Of a DNA stretch of 64,000 bases, positions 21,310-32,351 are shown piece by piece (within the stretch, counting starts at the first letter, position 1; the number at the start of each line of letters is the position of its first letter). The position numbers were made by a program, and so were the translations under genes. The notes beneath the pieces were generated by a model. It did no database searches. It was not told the origin of the DNA and worked only from the letters and a program-made list of their open reading frames with translations. The stretch is from Symsagittifera roscoffensis. Its lineage: Eukaryota; Xenacoelomorpha; Acoela; Convolutidae. The stretch is taken from positions 79,383,617-79,447,616 of the forward strand of contig NC_087063.1 in NCBI RefSeq assembly GCF_963678635.1. Direction: 5' to 3'.

Positions 21310-24300
21310 AATATTATTTAGGTTGCTTGTTTTATCCGATTTAGAACGAGATATAAAAAGAGCATAAAAGAAAATGCTCTTTTTATTCTTCGTTCTTTCT
21401 GACTGTTTTTTTAACTTTTTGAATTTTCTCGAAAACTACTCTCCCACATCTGAGTTTCTGGGATCACTCAATAGAATGGTTTGTGTGAAGCTCCTTTGAA
21501 AACAAGTCTTTGCCAAATTTTTTTCAGACTTAAACTAATGGCCTTGGAAAAAAGAAAAATTTTGATTTTGACCGTTGTTTGACTTTTATCGATGACTCTC
21601 CTGCCAAACCTGATATAATTGGTTAAACCGAAACAACAGGTTTTTAAAGTGCTACCTTTATACTTGTTTTTGCTTTTTTTTTTTTTTGAAAAAATTATGG
21701 TTTTCAAAAAAATTTTTTTTGAAACTTGCTGTTTTTTGAAAACTTTTTGATTTATTCGAAAACTATCGTGCCAATTCTCAGGTTCAGTGTTCAATCGAGA
21801 AACCCGTTTTTGGGAATCTTCTCTACTTTAGCAGTCACGACTTGCTTGCTGCAGACAAAAGTTTTGGATTTCGGGAAAGCAAGTTTTGTAACTTGTGACT
21901 TTTTTTGTTGAAACTTTTTGAATTTTCTTGAAAACTACTCCATCAAATCTGAGATAAAAAATTCAATCAAAAGAACTGGTTGCGAGATTTTTTTCTGGCG
22001 GAATTGGCGACTCCTTAATTTTTTCACTCTTCGCACTATTTATTTTAGCAGAGAAACGATTCAAGTTTTGAGTTAAGTCCAATTTTTGAAATTTTTCATT
22101 TCGTCCTGCGCCAATAAAACAAATTAAAAATTTTTTCATAAAAGCAAAGCTTGTGTGATAGTATGAACTCTCTTTATTTCTAACCTAAGTCGCTAATTTT
22201 AGTGTTCATTTTGAAAGTGTTCATTTTGATCAATAACCAGCTAATAAAAACAGCCTATGCCAAGGATATTAACACAGACTATTTTATTACAAATAGCACT
22301 TTAGCTTCAAGGTATCATCGATCTGTAGCGTAGAGGTAGGGAAGGAGACCCGCAACAAAATAATAGGGCTCGAACTTTGGCAGATTCGGATGTTTTAAAT
22401 GAACTTTTTCGTATGCTAGTTAAAATGCTTTCGCTCTTGAAATTGAGGCATGTTATTTGGTAATTTTTTTTTTCAAACTGACTACTACTGCTATTGTGTC
22501 ATAATTTTGTAGACTCAAAGTTTTACTAATTCAGTCTTTCCCAGTATCAGTCATATTTTTGCTCGTGTATGCGAAGCGCAACTTCGCCTGTGTAAACACG
22601 TACCTCCAGCTTTAGCTGGCCTCTAGTTTTATTTTATCGAGACGTGCAGAAATTTTGGTTCGCCTAGTTTTGTTTCATTTTTTTTTTCAATTTTTTTCCG
22701 ATTTCTGTTTTTTGTTTTTGTATGGCTTCGATTCGCCTCTATCTATTTTGAAGAAAGTTTGGTTTGTTTATTTATTTCTATACAGTTTTTTTTTTGCAAA
22801 AAGTCTTAAAATTTGTTCACGCTCAATTTTGATTTTTCGCGGTTTGACTTGTGATTTTTGTGAAAGTTCAAAACATTTCCATTTTTGAAAGGAAGGCAAA
22901 TTCCACTATCGCACAGCAAAAGTGTTAAGGTCACGGAAAACGTGATCGACTTCTAATTTCGAAAATGGAAATTATTTTCCATTTCCATATTTCCCAGCGA
23001 AATAAAACCTATTGATCCAGTTTTCTCCAATTGGGGTAATTGAAGCAAAAAGGTGTCCATCATAATTTTTTTTACAAATTCAAAGAGCTTTAAGGCCTTT
23101 ATATTTTTTCTTCGAAATTCAAGTGTTTGATAAATGAAGTCAGTTTGTTTTTCAGTTTCCTTGCGTTCATTACTCTTTTCCAACTGTCAGTTGGCTATGT
23201 TTCCTTTTATCAGAACTATTTTTGCCGTTTTTGCTTGTTTGCGAAATTTGCTTTTCAGAATTTTATTGCTTCACTTGAGTTGTACTGATCAAGAAAGTCC
23301 TTTTGATTCTTAATAAAGAATATTCTTTTAAGTTTTCTGGATTCATCTGGTCTATATTTTTTCAGTGCTCTTTCTTTTCGTTTTTTTCTTCAAGAGTGGA
23401 AAAAAAAAATAATTTTTTGGTTATCCTGTTCATTGGCTATTTTCCCAAGTTTTTGTTGGCTATCTTCTCATTTTTTATCTATTCCATTCGTAACATATGT
23501 TTTTTAACCTAAAAGCTACTTCGTTTCAGCTCCTTGTATTTTAACTCAGTATATGCAAAACGCGTTAGAGTTTTGGATTGTTTTTACACTTGGGAAGAGG
23601 AGAGCAAGTGTCTTCTAATAAGTTGATACTTTTTTTGTGCTGTAAACAATTTCATTGTGGTTGCAAGTGCTGTTCATTTTAGTAGTTTCAGGGCGGACTT
23701 AAACGTTTTTTCGAAATCATTTTCTGTCGGCTCAACTGGTGTCTGCTCAAAGATTATCGTTCTGTTTCGGCTTCGTAAGTTCTGTTTTGTTACTAATTTA
23801 TTTGCTTATAATGAAATTTCATTGAGATATACGAAATTTTATGGTTTTCAAATGTTTTTGTCGTATCGCAAGTGATGCGAAGCTCAGCTTCGCTTGTGTT
23901 GAAAATGATTTATATCAACTTTGTGCATATAAAAATTTAAAGTTTTCAAGAATGAAAGTGTGCTGGTTACCTTTCAAAAACTTCCTGACTGTGTAATCTT
24001 TGTACATTTTTTCAAAATAATGTCTCAAAAAAAGTTGGCGAAAGAGTATCTTATAGGTTTTTTGGAAAAATTCGTGAAGTCAATTTGATCTATCCATCTT
24101 TTCTTTTTTAAAAAAGTCACTATGAATGGCTATTCAGGTAGTTAAAAAAGAACTGCAACTGAAATTAAAATGAAGCTAAATATTTCAAAAAGTTTTTCAC
24201 AATTGATTATCTTTAGGTGTCGCAAGCAACGCTTGTGTTATAAGATCAATATTTTTCCAACTTTATCCGCAACTTTCTTTAAACAGTTCTTATGTTTGTT

Positions 24301-24626
24301 TTCGGTTCAGATTAGCTTGGATTTAGAGGTTTCCATTGAATTTTGGTTTTTGCGCTTATTTAGCGGTGCTTTTGTTAAAAGATCATTTCGTTTTTTCCAA
24401 CCTTATTGGATTTTTTTTCAGTTCGATTTTAATGGCTTTTCTGCTGTTTTTTTTTCAAAATCGTGCTACATTTTTTTCAGTAGCTAGTTTGTAGCCGCTG
24501 TTTTATTCGTTTTGATTGTAACAAATTCAGTATAGTTAAAATTTCAGTATAATTAAAAGCTTGCGTAGATAACGAAATCCGTATATCCGTCAAAATCGTG
24601 TCTGCCTCAAAGTTTTTATATCCTTT
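21310..24626 (+). repeat. Mosaic of repeat fragments, including two right termini
   Basis: Right termini of the hairpin-ended family are at 22563-22593 (hairpin GCGAAGCGCAACTTCGC, 22571-22587) and 23862-23899 (hairpin GCGAAGCTCAGCTTCGC, 23877-23893). A tRNA-like stretch sits at about 22325-22385. T-rich internal sequence is shared with 1835-2110 and 55490-55930. No coding sequence is supported. The whole stretch recurs at about 34120-37440. Confidence 0.55.
22322..22390 (+). mobile_element. tRNA-like SINE fragment
   Basis: The stretch has an A-box-like GTAGCGTAGAGGTAGGGA and a B-box-like GGGCTCGAACTTTGG about 30 bases later, without a foldable acceptor stem. It is present at the corresponding place in the right contig (about 35145-35210). 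Confidence 0.35.
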
Positions 24627-26853
24627 TACCCTTGCGATAAGCAATGGTTTTGCAACAGGGTACAAGACTTTTGCCATGAATAATTTTGCTCATATGATGA
24701 TTGAAATTGTTGGCCAACTCTATCTGTGCTTCCGTCAGCTAACAGACAAGTTTTGAGCGTGTCTGCTTTTTAAATGCAGGTTCTATACGAAATCTATCTA
24801 TTATATATTTAAATGTGGGCTTCACTATCTTGCTACGTTTAAGCTTTTTCAACGTATTTTTTTTGCATGTTTAACGAAAGAGTTTTTGCACGTTTAAGCT
24901 ATGCCGTGTATTGCAATTGTGAAGAATTTCTTTTCAATTTTCCAGTTTGATTTCCAGGATTATTTCATCAATTTTGAAATTAGCAACAGAATAGTGGGAT
25001 GCTGTCAGGGTTCTCCAGGGGTTGCGAATATGGTCTCCAAATTTGAACACCCAAAACCTTTTAGTTTACGAGATACGGCGATTTTTCTTTGGATTTTTTC
25101 AAAATTTTCAGAAAACTCAATATCAGAAATAATCTTCAACGTCGAAATTCTCAACACTGTACTTAAGGGCTGTTAGGGAATTTTCAGGAAATGCAACTTT
25201 TGCCTTAAATTAAGACTGCTCATATTTCTTCTCATTTTTTAAATAAAACTTAGATTTTCAAAATTCAAAAGAAATGTTGTAGTGCTCTCAAGAGTTCCAA
25301 GTTGCAAATCTTGCGTAAAAATGCGACTGCTCTTGTTTTCTAGATGAGACGTTTTTCATGTCTTTTTTAGATTGTTAAAAGAAATTAGATATAAAAAAAT
25401 TCTTTAAATTCTCATATTTATAACCAGGGTACAGCAGTTGCGAATTTTGCTTACAAACATGAGTGCTCAAATTCTTGTAGTTTTCGAGATATTACGTTTT
25501 TTGTTATTTTTTAAAAAGTTTTCAGGAAACTTCAATTTTTTTTTTCAAATTTTGACTTTGCCTACCCTGCTGTTGGGGGCTGTCAGAGTACGCTCATGGG
25601 CCGCGAATGTTGCCTTCAAATGTTACTACTCCAATATTTCTAGTTTTCAAGATATGGCTTTTTTGTGATTCTTTCAAAACTTCAACAGAAAACTCAAATT
25701 TTAAACTTTTCAAAGTAATTTGAAATTCGTAACCCTGTAGTTAGGACTGCGAGGGTCATCTTAGGAGTTCCAAGTTGCAAATCTTGCGTCCAAATGCGAC
25801 TGCTCAAATCCTTGTAATTTTCGAGATGTGACGTTAGTTGTGATTTTTTCAAAAATATTTCAGAAATCTTAAATTTAATTTGAGAAAACTCAATATTTGA
25901 AATTCCCAACACTGTAGCTGGGTAATGAGATTTTTCTCAAGAATTGCAAATTTTGCGTTCAAATGCGACTGCTCAATTGCTTAACGTTTACGAGATGAGA
26001 CGTTTTTATGTCATTTTAAGATTCAGGTTTTGAGATAAAAACGACACAGAATTTTGGTTTTTCAAAATTTGAATTTAAAGAAATAGAATAGAATTTTTTC
26101 ACATTTGAAATTACCAATCCTTTAATTGGGTGCTGCCATAGTACACTCAAAGGATGCAAATCGTTTTTCCAATATATGCGGTTTTATATGCGGTGTTAAA
26201 AATTCGAAGCACCGATGGTGCGTTACACGCTGGTTTGTTTTTAAGTTGGCTGTAAATTTACCAACTCTGATTTCAGAATGTCCGTTTTTTTCGTTTTTTA
26301 TTTATTTTTTTCTTTTAACTCGGCCTAAAACATTTCTGATTATAGTATTATGGTTAAGCGATCTATTTTTGATTCTTTTGATGACCAGAAAGAGTTTTAA
26401 TCGAAATGTTTTGAAGGGGAGACTTAATTGCGTTTGTTTTTTTTTAAATCGGCTCAGCTTGTGTCTTCTCAAGAATTGTAGGCTTTGCAACCGCTTTTTA
26501 AATTATGTTTCGATGCTAATTCAACTGTGTAACTTGGCGTGTTTTGTGCAAGGAACATCCTTCAAGACAGCTATATGAAAGCTTTTGGAAGATCGATTTT
26601 GTTTTTGTCTCAATTTCTGTCCGATAATTTCACATGCTTTAATTGTGTTGTATCGCAAGTAGAGTTATAGACACATTTTTAAGATTTTGGCGATTTTTAG
26701 CATACCAATTCGTTGTATTATAATCGACCTTTTGGTTTGAATTTTCAACTAATTTTCCAGTGTGTGATGTATTTTTTTTCAAGTTTTTGGAAATTGTTCT
26801 TGATTTTTTTTTATGCATAGCAAGTCGTGCGAAGCTCTGCTTCCCCTATGTGT
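24627..26853 (+). mobile_element. Hairpin-ended (Helentron-like) element, left-contig copy
   Basis: The left end TTACCCTTGCGATAAGCAAT begins at 24627, with pairing arm TTTTGCAACAGGGTA. The right end is at 26815-26853 (gcatagcaagtcgtgcgaag, ctctgcttcc, CCTATGTGT). The core (24950-26130) is a degenerate tandem array of about 170-190 bp per unit, with 'aaatgcgactgctcaaa', 'cttgtagttttcgagat' and 'ttttcagaaaactcaa' as recurring words. The allelic copy at 37443-41239 contains a LINE insertion. Confidence 0.65.
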
Positions 26854-28950
26854 CTATAATATATTGTGAAGAAGGGAGTAGCGATTAGATTTAGCTTTTC
26901 AAAGATGCGAAGTCCTTGAGCGGTTACCGAAAATGTATAAACAAGCAACCTTTCGATAAAGTAGCCAAATAACACTTTAAAAGCTTTTTTGTGTCTGTTA
27001 TATGGCTCGAAATTCATTGTTTTACTTATTGAAAACTGGATCATAAAGCTTGATTCTGATTGGTTGAAATGGATCTCTTTAACAATATCACCCCTTTTGC
27101 CAAAGGTGGATATTCATTATTAGGTATAAAATTCTCTTATGCTTAACCGTGGAGTTATTTCTTTAAAGGGGCATATTCGTTACTAGGTACCCGAGGGGGG
27201 ACATAGAAAGAGATCCGATGAAATTAACAAATGCGAGGGAGCTCTGAAGCTTTATTTTAAACATATTGCTCATTCCACGATTTGGTAATTTTGGGCAGCA
27301 TAACAAAAGACCCGAGTTTTGAAAAAAAAAATTTTAATCACGTATCAAACTTTCTGCCCTGAATCTGAAATAATTGCGGACATCTCGAAATAAAAGTGAC
27401 TAAAATTTTTATTCGGTTCATCCGTCGGTTGGAAACAAAATACAGTGTTATTTCTCTGTGTTGTGACTGAATGTTAAACTGTTTTCTCGCATAATTAATC
27501 TTCTGCGAAACATTTTACATGTAAATTTCCATGCTCGAACCTTGAATTTTAAAAGTAATCAGATGGCAGTTATGCAAAAAGGAAACATCCCCAGTGGTTG
27601 GAAAATTGACCAAGTCTCCCTTGTTTTGTTTTCCTCAAATAACAGTTTGTTGAGTTTTTTCACGCTCAGGCTGAGACAGAAATGCAATTACATGCACAAT
27701 GCATCCTGTCTAAATTTAAATGTTCATCACTGAATTGAAACAATGATTTACGATGAACGATCGTTCCAATTGTGGTGTGTGGCTGAGAAGGACTTCATTT
27801 TGCTTTAGTATTCTAACGTCAGTTCTATTTTAAGACTGCTTCAGTTGAACGGAGTGATGTTCTCGTTCAATTTCTCATCGGTTAATTATTTTCAGATCTG
27901 AAGTTGTAGTTTAATGCCAAAATTTTGACATTTAAGCTGAACTCTGAAGAATGCCATTTAGCACTGGAAATTTTGACAGGTTAGTTAAATGAACAACTAT
28001 CGGGCTAAGATTTATTGGCTTTTTGTTCCGACCATGTCAACTGAAAATGAGTGGAAGGAGCTTCGGCGTAGGGTCCGTTTTTTCGAACAAAAACTGACGA
28101 CCTCAAGCCCTATTAGTCCCTATTAGTCGTGATTGAGATTATGAAAAAGTTGTCTTTATCGGGAAAAACTAGCTTGATTTTTTGTTTGTCAGACTAAGTA
28201 AGTCGAAGTTTGATGTGAGGCTTGTCTCATATGTTTTTTTTGGGTACAAGTATGATTGTTGGGTACCTGAAAAAAAAAGCAAGTATGAAATATGGGTCCC
28301 GCAATTTTTGAGAAAGATTCAAAAACAAAAGTAAACAAATTCTGAACCTGTTCCGAAACTTTTTAAGAACAAAAAAAATTCCTACAGGGACTCCATCTAC
28401 TATTTAGAGAACCAACTATCATATTTGTACCGTCCTTTTTTACTGCAATTTCAACGTAATTTTAACTATAGTTACCGACCGTTCTGTCTTGAATTCAATC
28501 GCTCTTCCTAAAAAAATACCGAAAATTTTTTTCTTTTGAATTAATTTTTATTTTTCAGTCTGTTCGGTTTCAACTTTCTGTGCTTTTTGCACAGCAACTG
28601 GCTATCCTTGATAAATTAAGAAATTGTTTCTTCATCAATATGCATGCAAAAAAACGCCGGTATCTGTTAAGTTTATTGTTGAGATTTCAGGTTCTAATTC
28701 GCTTCTTATGAATTTGTTTTGACTGGAAGTTGCTCGATAAATACTGTAACGCTAGAAAAACTCATTGATTCATTACGTTTATCATCCACGACGAATGCTA
28801 AGTTAGTGCGGAGAATTAACCCATTACCTACCATCCATAAACCTAAAATTTAGATCCCACTTTTGCTAACTTCTTGATCCTCCTTGAACACATTACCACG
28901 GTGAAAACGAACTTCCTGAAAACTTACTGGAAAACTCTCGGGCACAATCT
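26854..28950. other. Intergenic or intronic AT-rich stretch
   Basis: It contains a 'gattctgattggttgaaa' core related to the foldback MITE (about 27050) and a short region (27090-27200) that differs by deletion in the other copy. No open frame here carries a recognisable motif. It is collinear with about 41240-43250. Confidence 0.4.
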
Positions 28951-28959
28951 GGGGTGCAG

Positions 28960-29985
28960 CAAAAAATTATTAATATAATGACATTGGGCGTACTGTTCTG
29001 AATTACGCAGCTCGTGTTTGGTGGAAACCTTCATTAAATGAATCTTTTTGGGATGAGCTTCAAGATCGACAAAACACGGCACTGAGAATTGTAACTGGCT
29101 GAACAAAATTGACTACAGTTAAGCATCTTCAATGTGAAACTCAAAAAGCTGCCCGCTAAGGAACATAATAAAATGTTTAGCAAACAACTGGCTGTCATTA
29201 ACAAGAACGATGTGACTACCATGCCAAGCACAACTTATTGTCGAGACCAGGGGCGGATCTAGGATTTTCTCGAGGGGGGGCGGATTTTCTAAAAATTTTC
29301 CAAAATTTTGACGACTTTTTTTTTTAGGTCGACCAAATTGTTTTTCGAGCTCTACCAAAGTACTGTTTTGCCCCTATTTTGGCTAAATTTTGCAACGATT
29401 TGAGTTTGAGAGGTTTCGATGCTTCCGGATCATATGAGACGCGGCGATATTTTGCTTAAGAAGGAATACAAATTTTGCTTAAGTAGCCCCCGTTCTTATT
29501 GACTTGAGGGGGCTACTGGTGGTTTTACATTGAGGAACTTAACTTCTACTGTTTTATCACGATTTTCGATCCTGCAGAAGGCAAAAGATGCGAGTGTAAG
29601 TTCCGAGGCGCAGGCAAATTTTTGAAAAAACAGTCAAAAAAGCCGTTTTTGGGCACTTTTTGAAAAATTTTGAAAAAAAAATTCGCGTTTTTTTGGCGCG
29701 CGCTCCCCCTCAAAGTTAGTATATTTTTGGCGTCCGCCCCCCCCTAAATCAGCCCCTGGTCGAGACTTATAAAAAACAACGCTTGCCGAAAGTTTTAAAC
29801 TCAAGAACTAGCTTAAAAAAAACAACCTTTCGCACACAAAAAGTTAGCTTTATGTCGTTGCTGAACAATTGCTCAAAGTGTAACGCTAGTCGACTACCTC
29901 TTTAACTGTCCTTCGAAGCCATTATCTTGTAAACTTGACGACCTGTGGGACAACCCCATTAAAGTCGCAAAAGGGCTTAACATAC
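28960..29985 (+). pseudogene. Jockey-like LINE ORF2 C-terminal remnant, interrupted by a MITE
   Basis: Conceptual translation gives LNYAARVWWKPSLNESFWDE and LQDRQNTALRIVTG, then stops and shifts. After the inserted element at 29248-29758 come the remains of the C-terminal zinc-knuckle region. This is the tail of a non-LTR retrotransposon polyprotein of the Jockey type ('A..VW.P......LQ..QN.ALR..TG'). The other copy (43260-43770) is less damaged and clarifies the identity. Confidence 0.65.
29248..29758. mobile_element. Non-autonomous hAT MITE (511 bp)
   Basis: The termini are CAGGGGCGGATCTAGG and, as reverse complement of the far end, CAGGGGCTGATTTAGG (14 of 16 identical). The perfect 8-bp target duplication GTCGAGAC lies at 29240-29247 and 29759-29766. 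The corresponding site in the other copy (about 43540) has a single GTCGAGAC and no insert. It has no coding capacity. Its termini differ from those of the intact hAT at 8055-10016. Confidence 0.95.
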
Positions 29986-30645
29986 CAACATAGCTGGGCA
30001 AATGGTAGTTTTTCTCGGTTCTTCGCACTAATTAAAAACTGCCCATTAATATCAGGCATGGAATTTTTGCCCGGCTCTCCGTACCAAAAACTGCCCAAGG
30101 GGGCCTTCCCGCCGAGTACTGGATATAAACAAAATGAAGATACGTGTTAGGCGACCCTTCCTGTTTGCAGATACAACCAAGAACCAGAATGCACAGATTT
30201 GATTGGTCAACAGATCTGAAAACAGACATTTGATTGGTCAACAGTGCAACCAATAATACGGCTTTTTGACATTTTAAGTATTATATTGTGTAAGCAATGG
30301 AATCTCATATTCATGAGGGATTCTGTGTACTTTTGGTTGCATAATTGGAATATTCTGAATCGAACTACAAGTTGTTTTCTTTCTTCCAATGGTGAGATAG
30401 ATGGTTTCTCTTACTTAGAGAAAAGCTTTGGGTGTAAAATTTGGGTCTTTTCATATTCGAGTCGACTTTGTGAATCTCGAATTAGCGGGCTGGAAATGAT
30501 ACTGTTTTTGATTGGTGCTACTAGGTTGAATTGTCTCTATATTAGTTATAATCTCGAGTTCAGTTATATATTTTTTTTCCAATTTCGACTTTATTTCGAT
30601 AGGAATAAGTAAAACTACCCTGATTTCCATGCTTTTTTCTTCCAG

Positions 30646-30897
30646 ACTGTTGGACAAGGCGACCAGCCAGATCCTACTTGAGCCAGATTGGGATGCCACT
30701 CTTCAGTTGTGTGATGCAGTGAGAGCGGGCGAAGTGACCCCCAAGTATGCGGCCTCGGCTGTGTCCAAGAAGGTTATGGACAAGAACTCCAATGTCTGTC
30801 TCTTTGCACTGTCAGTGGCCGAGTCTTGCATGAAGAACTGTGGAGCCAAATTTCACGAAGAGTTGCTCACTTGGCAGTTTGTGGAGAACCTACACAA
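30646..30897 (+). CDS. HGS: HGS/HRS VHS-domain exon, left-contig copy
   Basis: Acceptor 'ttttttcttccag' ends at 30645 and the donor GTTAGT starts at 30898. The 252-base exon encodes LLDKATSQILLEPDWDATLQ and continues to ENLH, the N-terminal part of the VHS domain of hepatocyte growth factor-regulated tyrosine kinase substrate (ESCRT-0). The leading A and trailing AA show that the exon starts and ends inside codons. The nearly identical exon at 44427-44678 connects to the remaining exons, so this one is probably the allelic copy on an unmerged contig. If the duplication were real, the exon length (a multiple of 3) would allow in-frame inclusion of both. The first coding exon (start Met to ..FER) was not found. 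Confidence 0.85.
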
Positions 30898-31025
30898 GTT
30901 AGTGTGTTTGACTTACAGTTGCTTACAAGTTTTAACAAATTTTACTACGTTTTTCACTTGCAATCAGCTTTTTGTGCTATTACGAAACTTCTTTTTTTCT
31001 AACCTAACTCGCAAATAAAAGTGTC

Positions 31026-31225
31026 NNNNNNNNNNNNNNNNNNNNNNNNNNNNNNNNNNNNNNNNNNNNNNNNNNNNNNNNNNNNNNNNNNNNNNNNNNN
31101 NNNNNNNNNNNNNNNNNNNNNNNNNNNNNNNNNNNNNNNNNNNNNNNNNNNNNNNNNNNNNNNNNNNNNNNNNNNNNNNNNNNNNNNNNNNNNNNNNNNN
31201 NNNNNNNNNNNNNNNNNNNNNNNNN
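31026..31225. other. Assembly gap of 200 N
   Basis: Exactly 200 undetermined bases. The sequence left of the gap matches that ending at about 44806. The sequence right of the gap matches that starting at 15487. Confidence 1.
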
Positions 31226-32351
31226 CGTGAACGACTTGAAAGAGCTTGAACAAATTTTCATGACTCGGAATTTTTCTAATTACGATTCAAAACAGGGTTC
31301 TAATTTTAACGCCCAAGCGGCCAGCAGTTTACTCTCTCAAGTTGAACCGTTGTCGCATAATAAAATGAGTGGGATTCAAGCAAATGGTTTGACAGGTTAT
31401 TCGCATGTTGCATCTAATGTTTACCCAAATTCTCAGAATCCTCAAATGTTTTACCAAAATGGTCTGACTCATAATTATGCTTTGCATGGAAATAGTAGCG
31501 TAAATAGTAATCATTCCTGTTTGAGTAATTCTTTGCACACAAAGAATCAGAGCACATCAATTAGTCACGGAAATGTTGATTCCCGAACCCATAATTTTCC
31601 TATTCAAACTGTTAATCCTGTAAACCAGATGTCAGCTTTTGGCAGCGCGCATTTCAATCAGAATCAAGTTAATGCTGTGACTTCTAGTTATCAATCGGGA
31701 AATTTTTCGGCTTATTTGCCCTTCACCAGGAAATTCGGCCAAGGTAACTCGATGTCTTCAAGTGATGCGTCTACTGGTGCTTACAATGCTGCGCAGAGTA
31801 CAATTCAGGCATCTCAAAAGTTGCACCCTGTTTCAATGACCAGCTCAATAGCAATACCAGCAGCGGCATCCCAATTTTACCACAACCAGAGTACAGCCAA
31901 CTCCTACGCTAGTCTGAATCAAAGTTTGAATAAGAATACTGAGAATAATTTCTCGTCTGCCGTCACTTCGGGACCAAGATCGCTCAGTCCGAGAATCGAT
32001 AACCCTCTCAATTCCGCCACGAACAATGTGCATAACCAAAACCCCCCGGTGTCACATGCTCAGTATCTGACCAATGGTGCTACGACTCCCAATTTTACTT
32101 CAAATAATAATACGATTGTGAATGCAACTGTGACCATTAATGGGTCTTTGTCCATGAGTCAAAACAACAATGATCACGTGACTTTTTCTTCTGGGATGAA
32201 ATCAGCGAAAAGCTTGGGTGACTTGACAAGTTTACTTGTGACCTCAGAAGCGCCTCCTGTTCCAGCCTACCAGTCCACGTTTCCAGAGGAAAGGAGGGCT
32301 GGTTTTAATGTGTATCTCCCTATGTCTAGTTACTTAGCAGCTAAAAAGTAG
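31226..32351 (+). CDS. Second copy of the terminal exon of the Ser/Asn/Gln-rich gene (partial)
   Basis: The sequence begins directly at the gap and is collinear with 15487-16612 with no indel (constant offset 15739). It encodes the last 374 residues with a handful of substitutions (for example NNS to NSS, CLNSS to CLSNS, Ala for Val). The stop is at 32349-32351. It starts mid-exon, so it is a truncated allele on a contig edge rather than a separate gene. Confidence 0.8.

Noticed and set aside
26126-26578. 150-residue hydrophobic frame and similar Phe/Leu-rich frames (24170-24487, 60361-60813)
   Set aside because: Poly-T-rich repeats give Phe/Leu-rich translations. The frames lie in repeat elements and differ by frameshift between the two copies.
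31004-31261. Open frames spanning the N gap
   Set aside because: They consist of translated N bases and have no evidential value.
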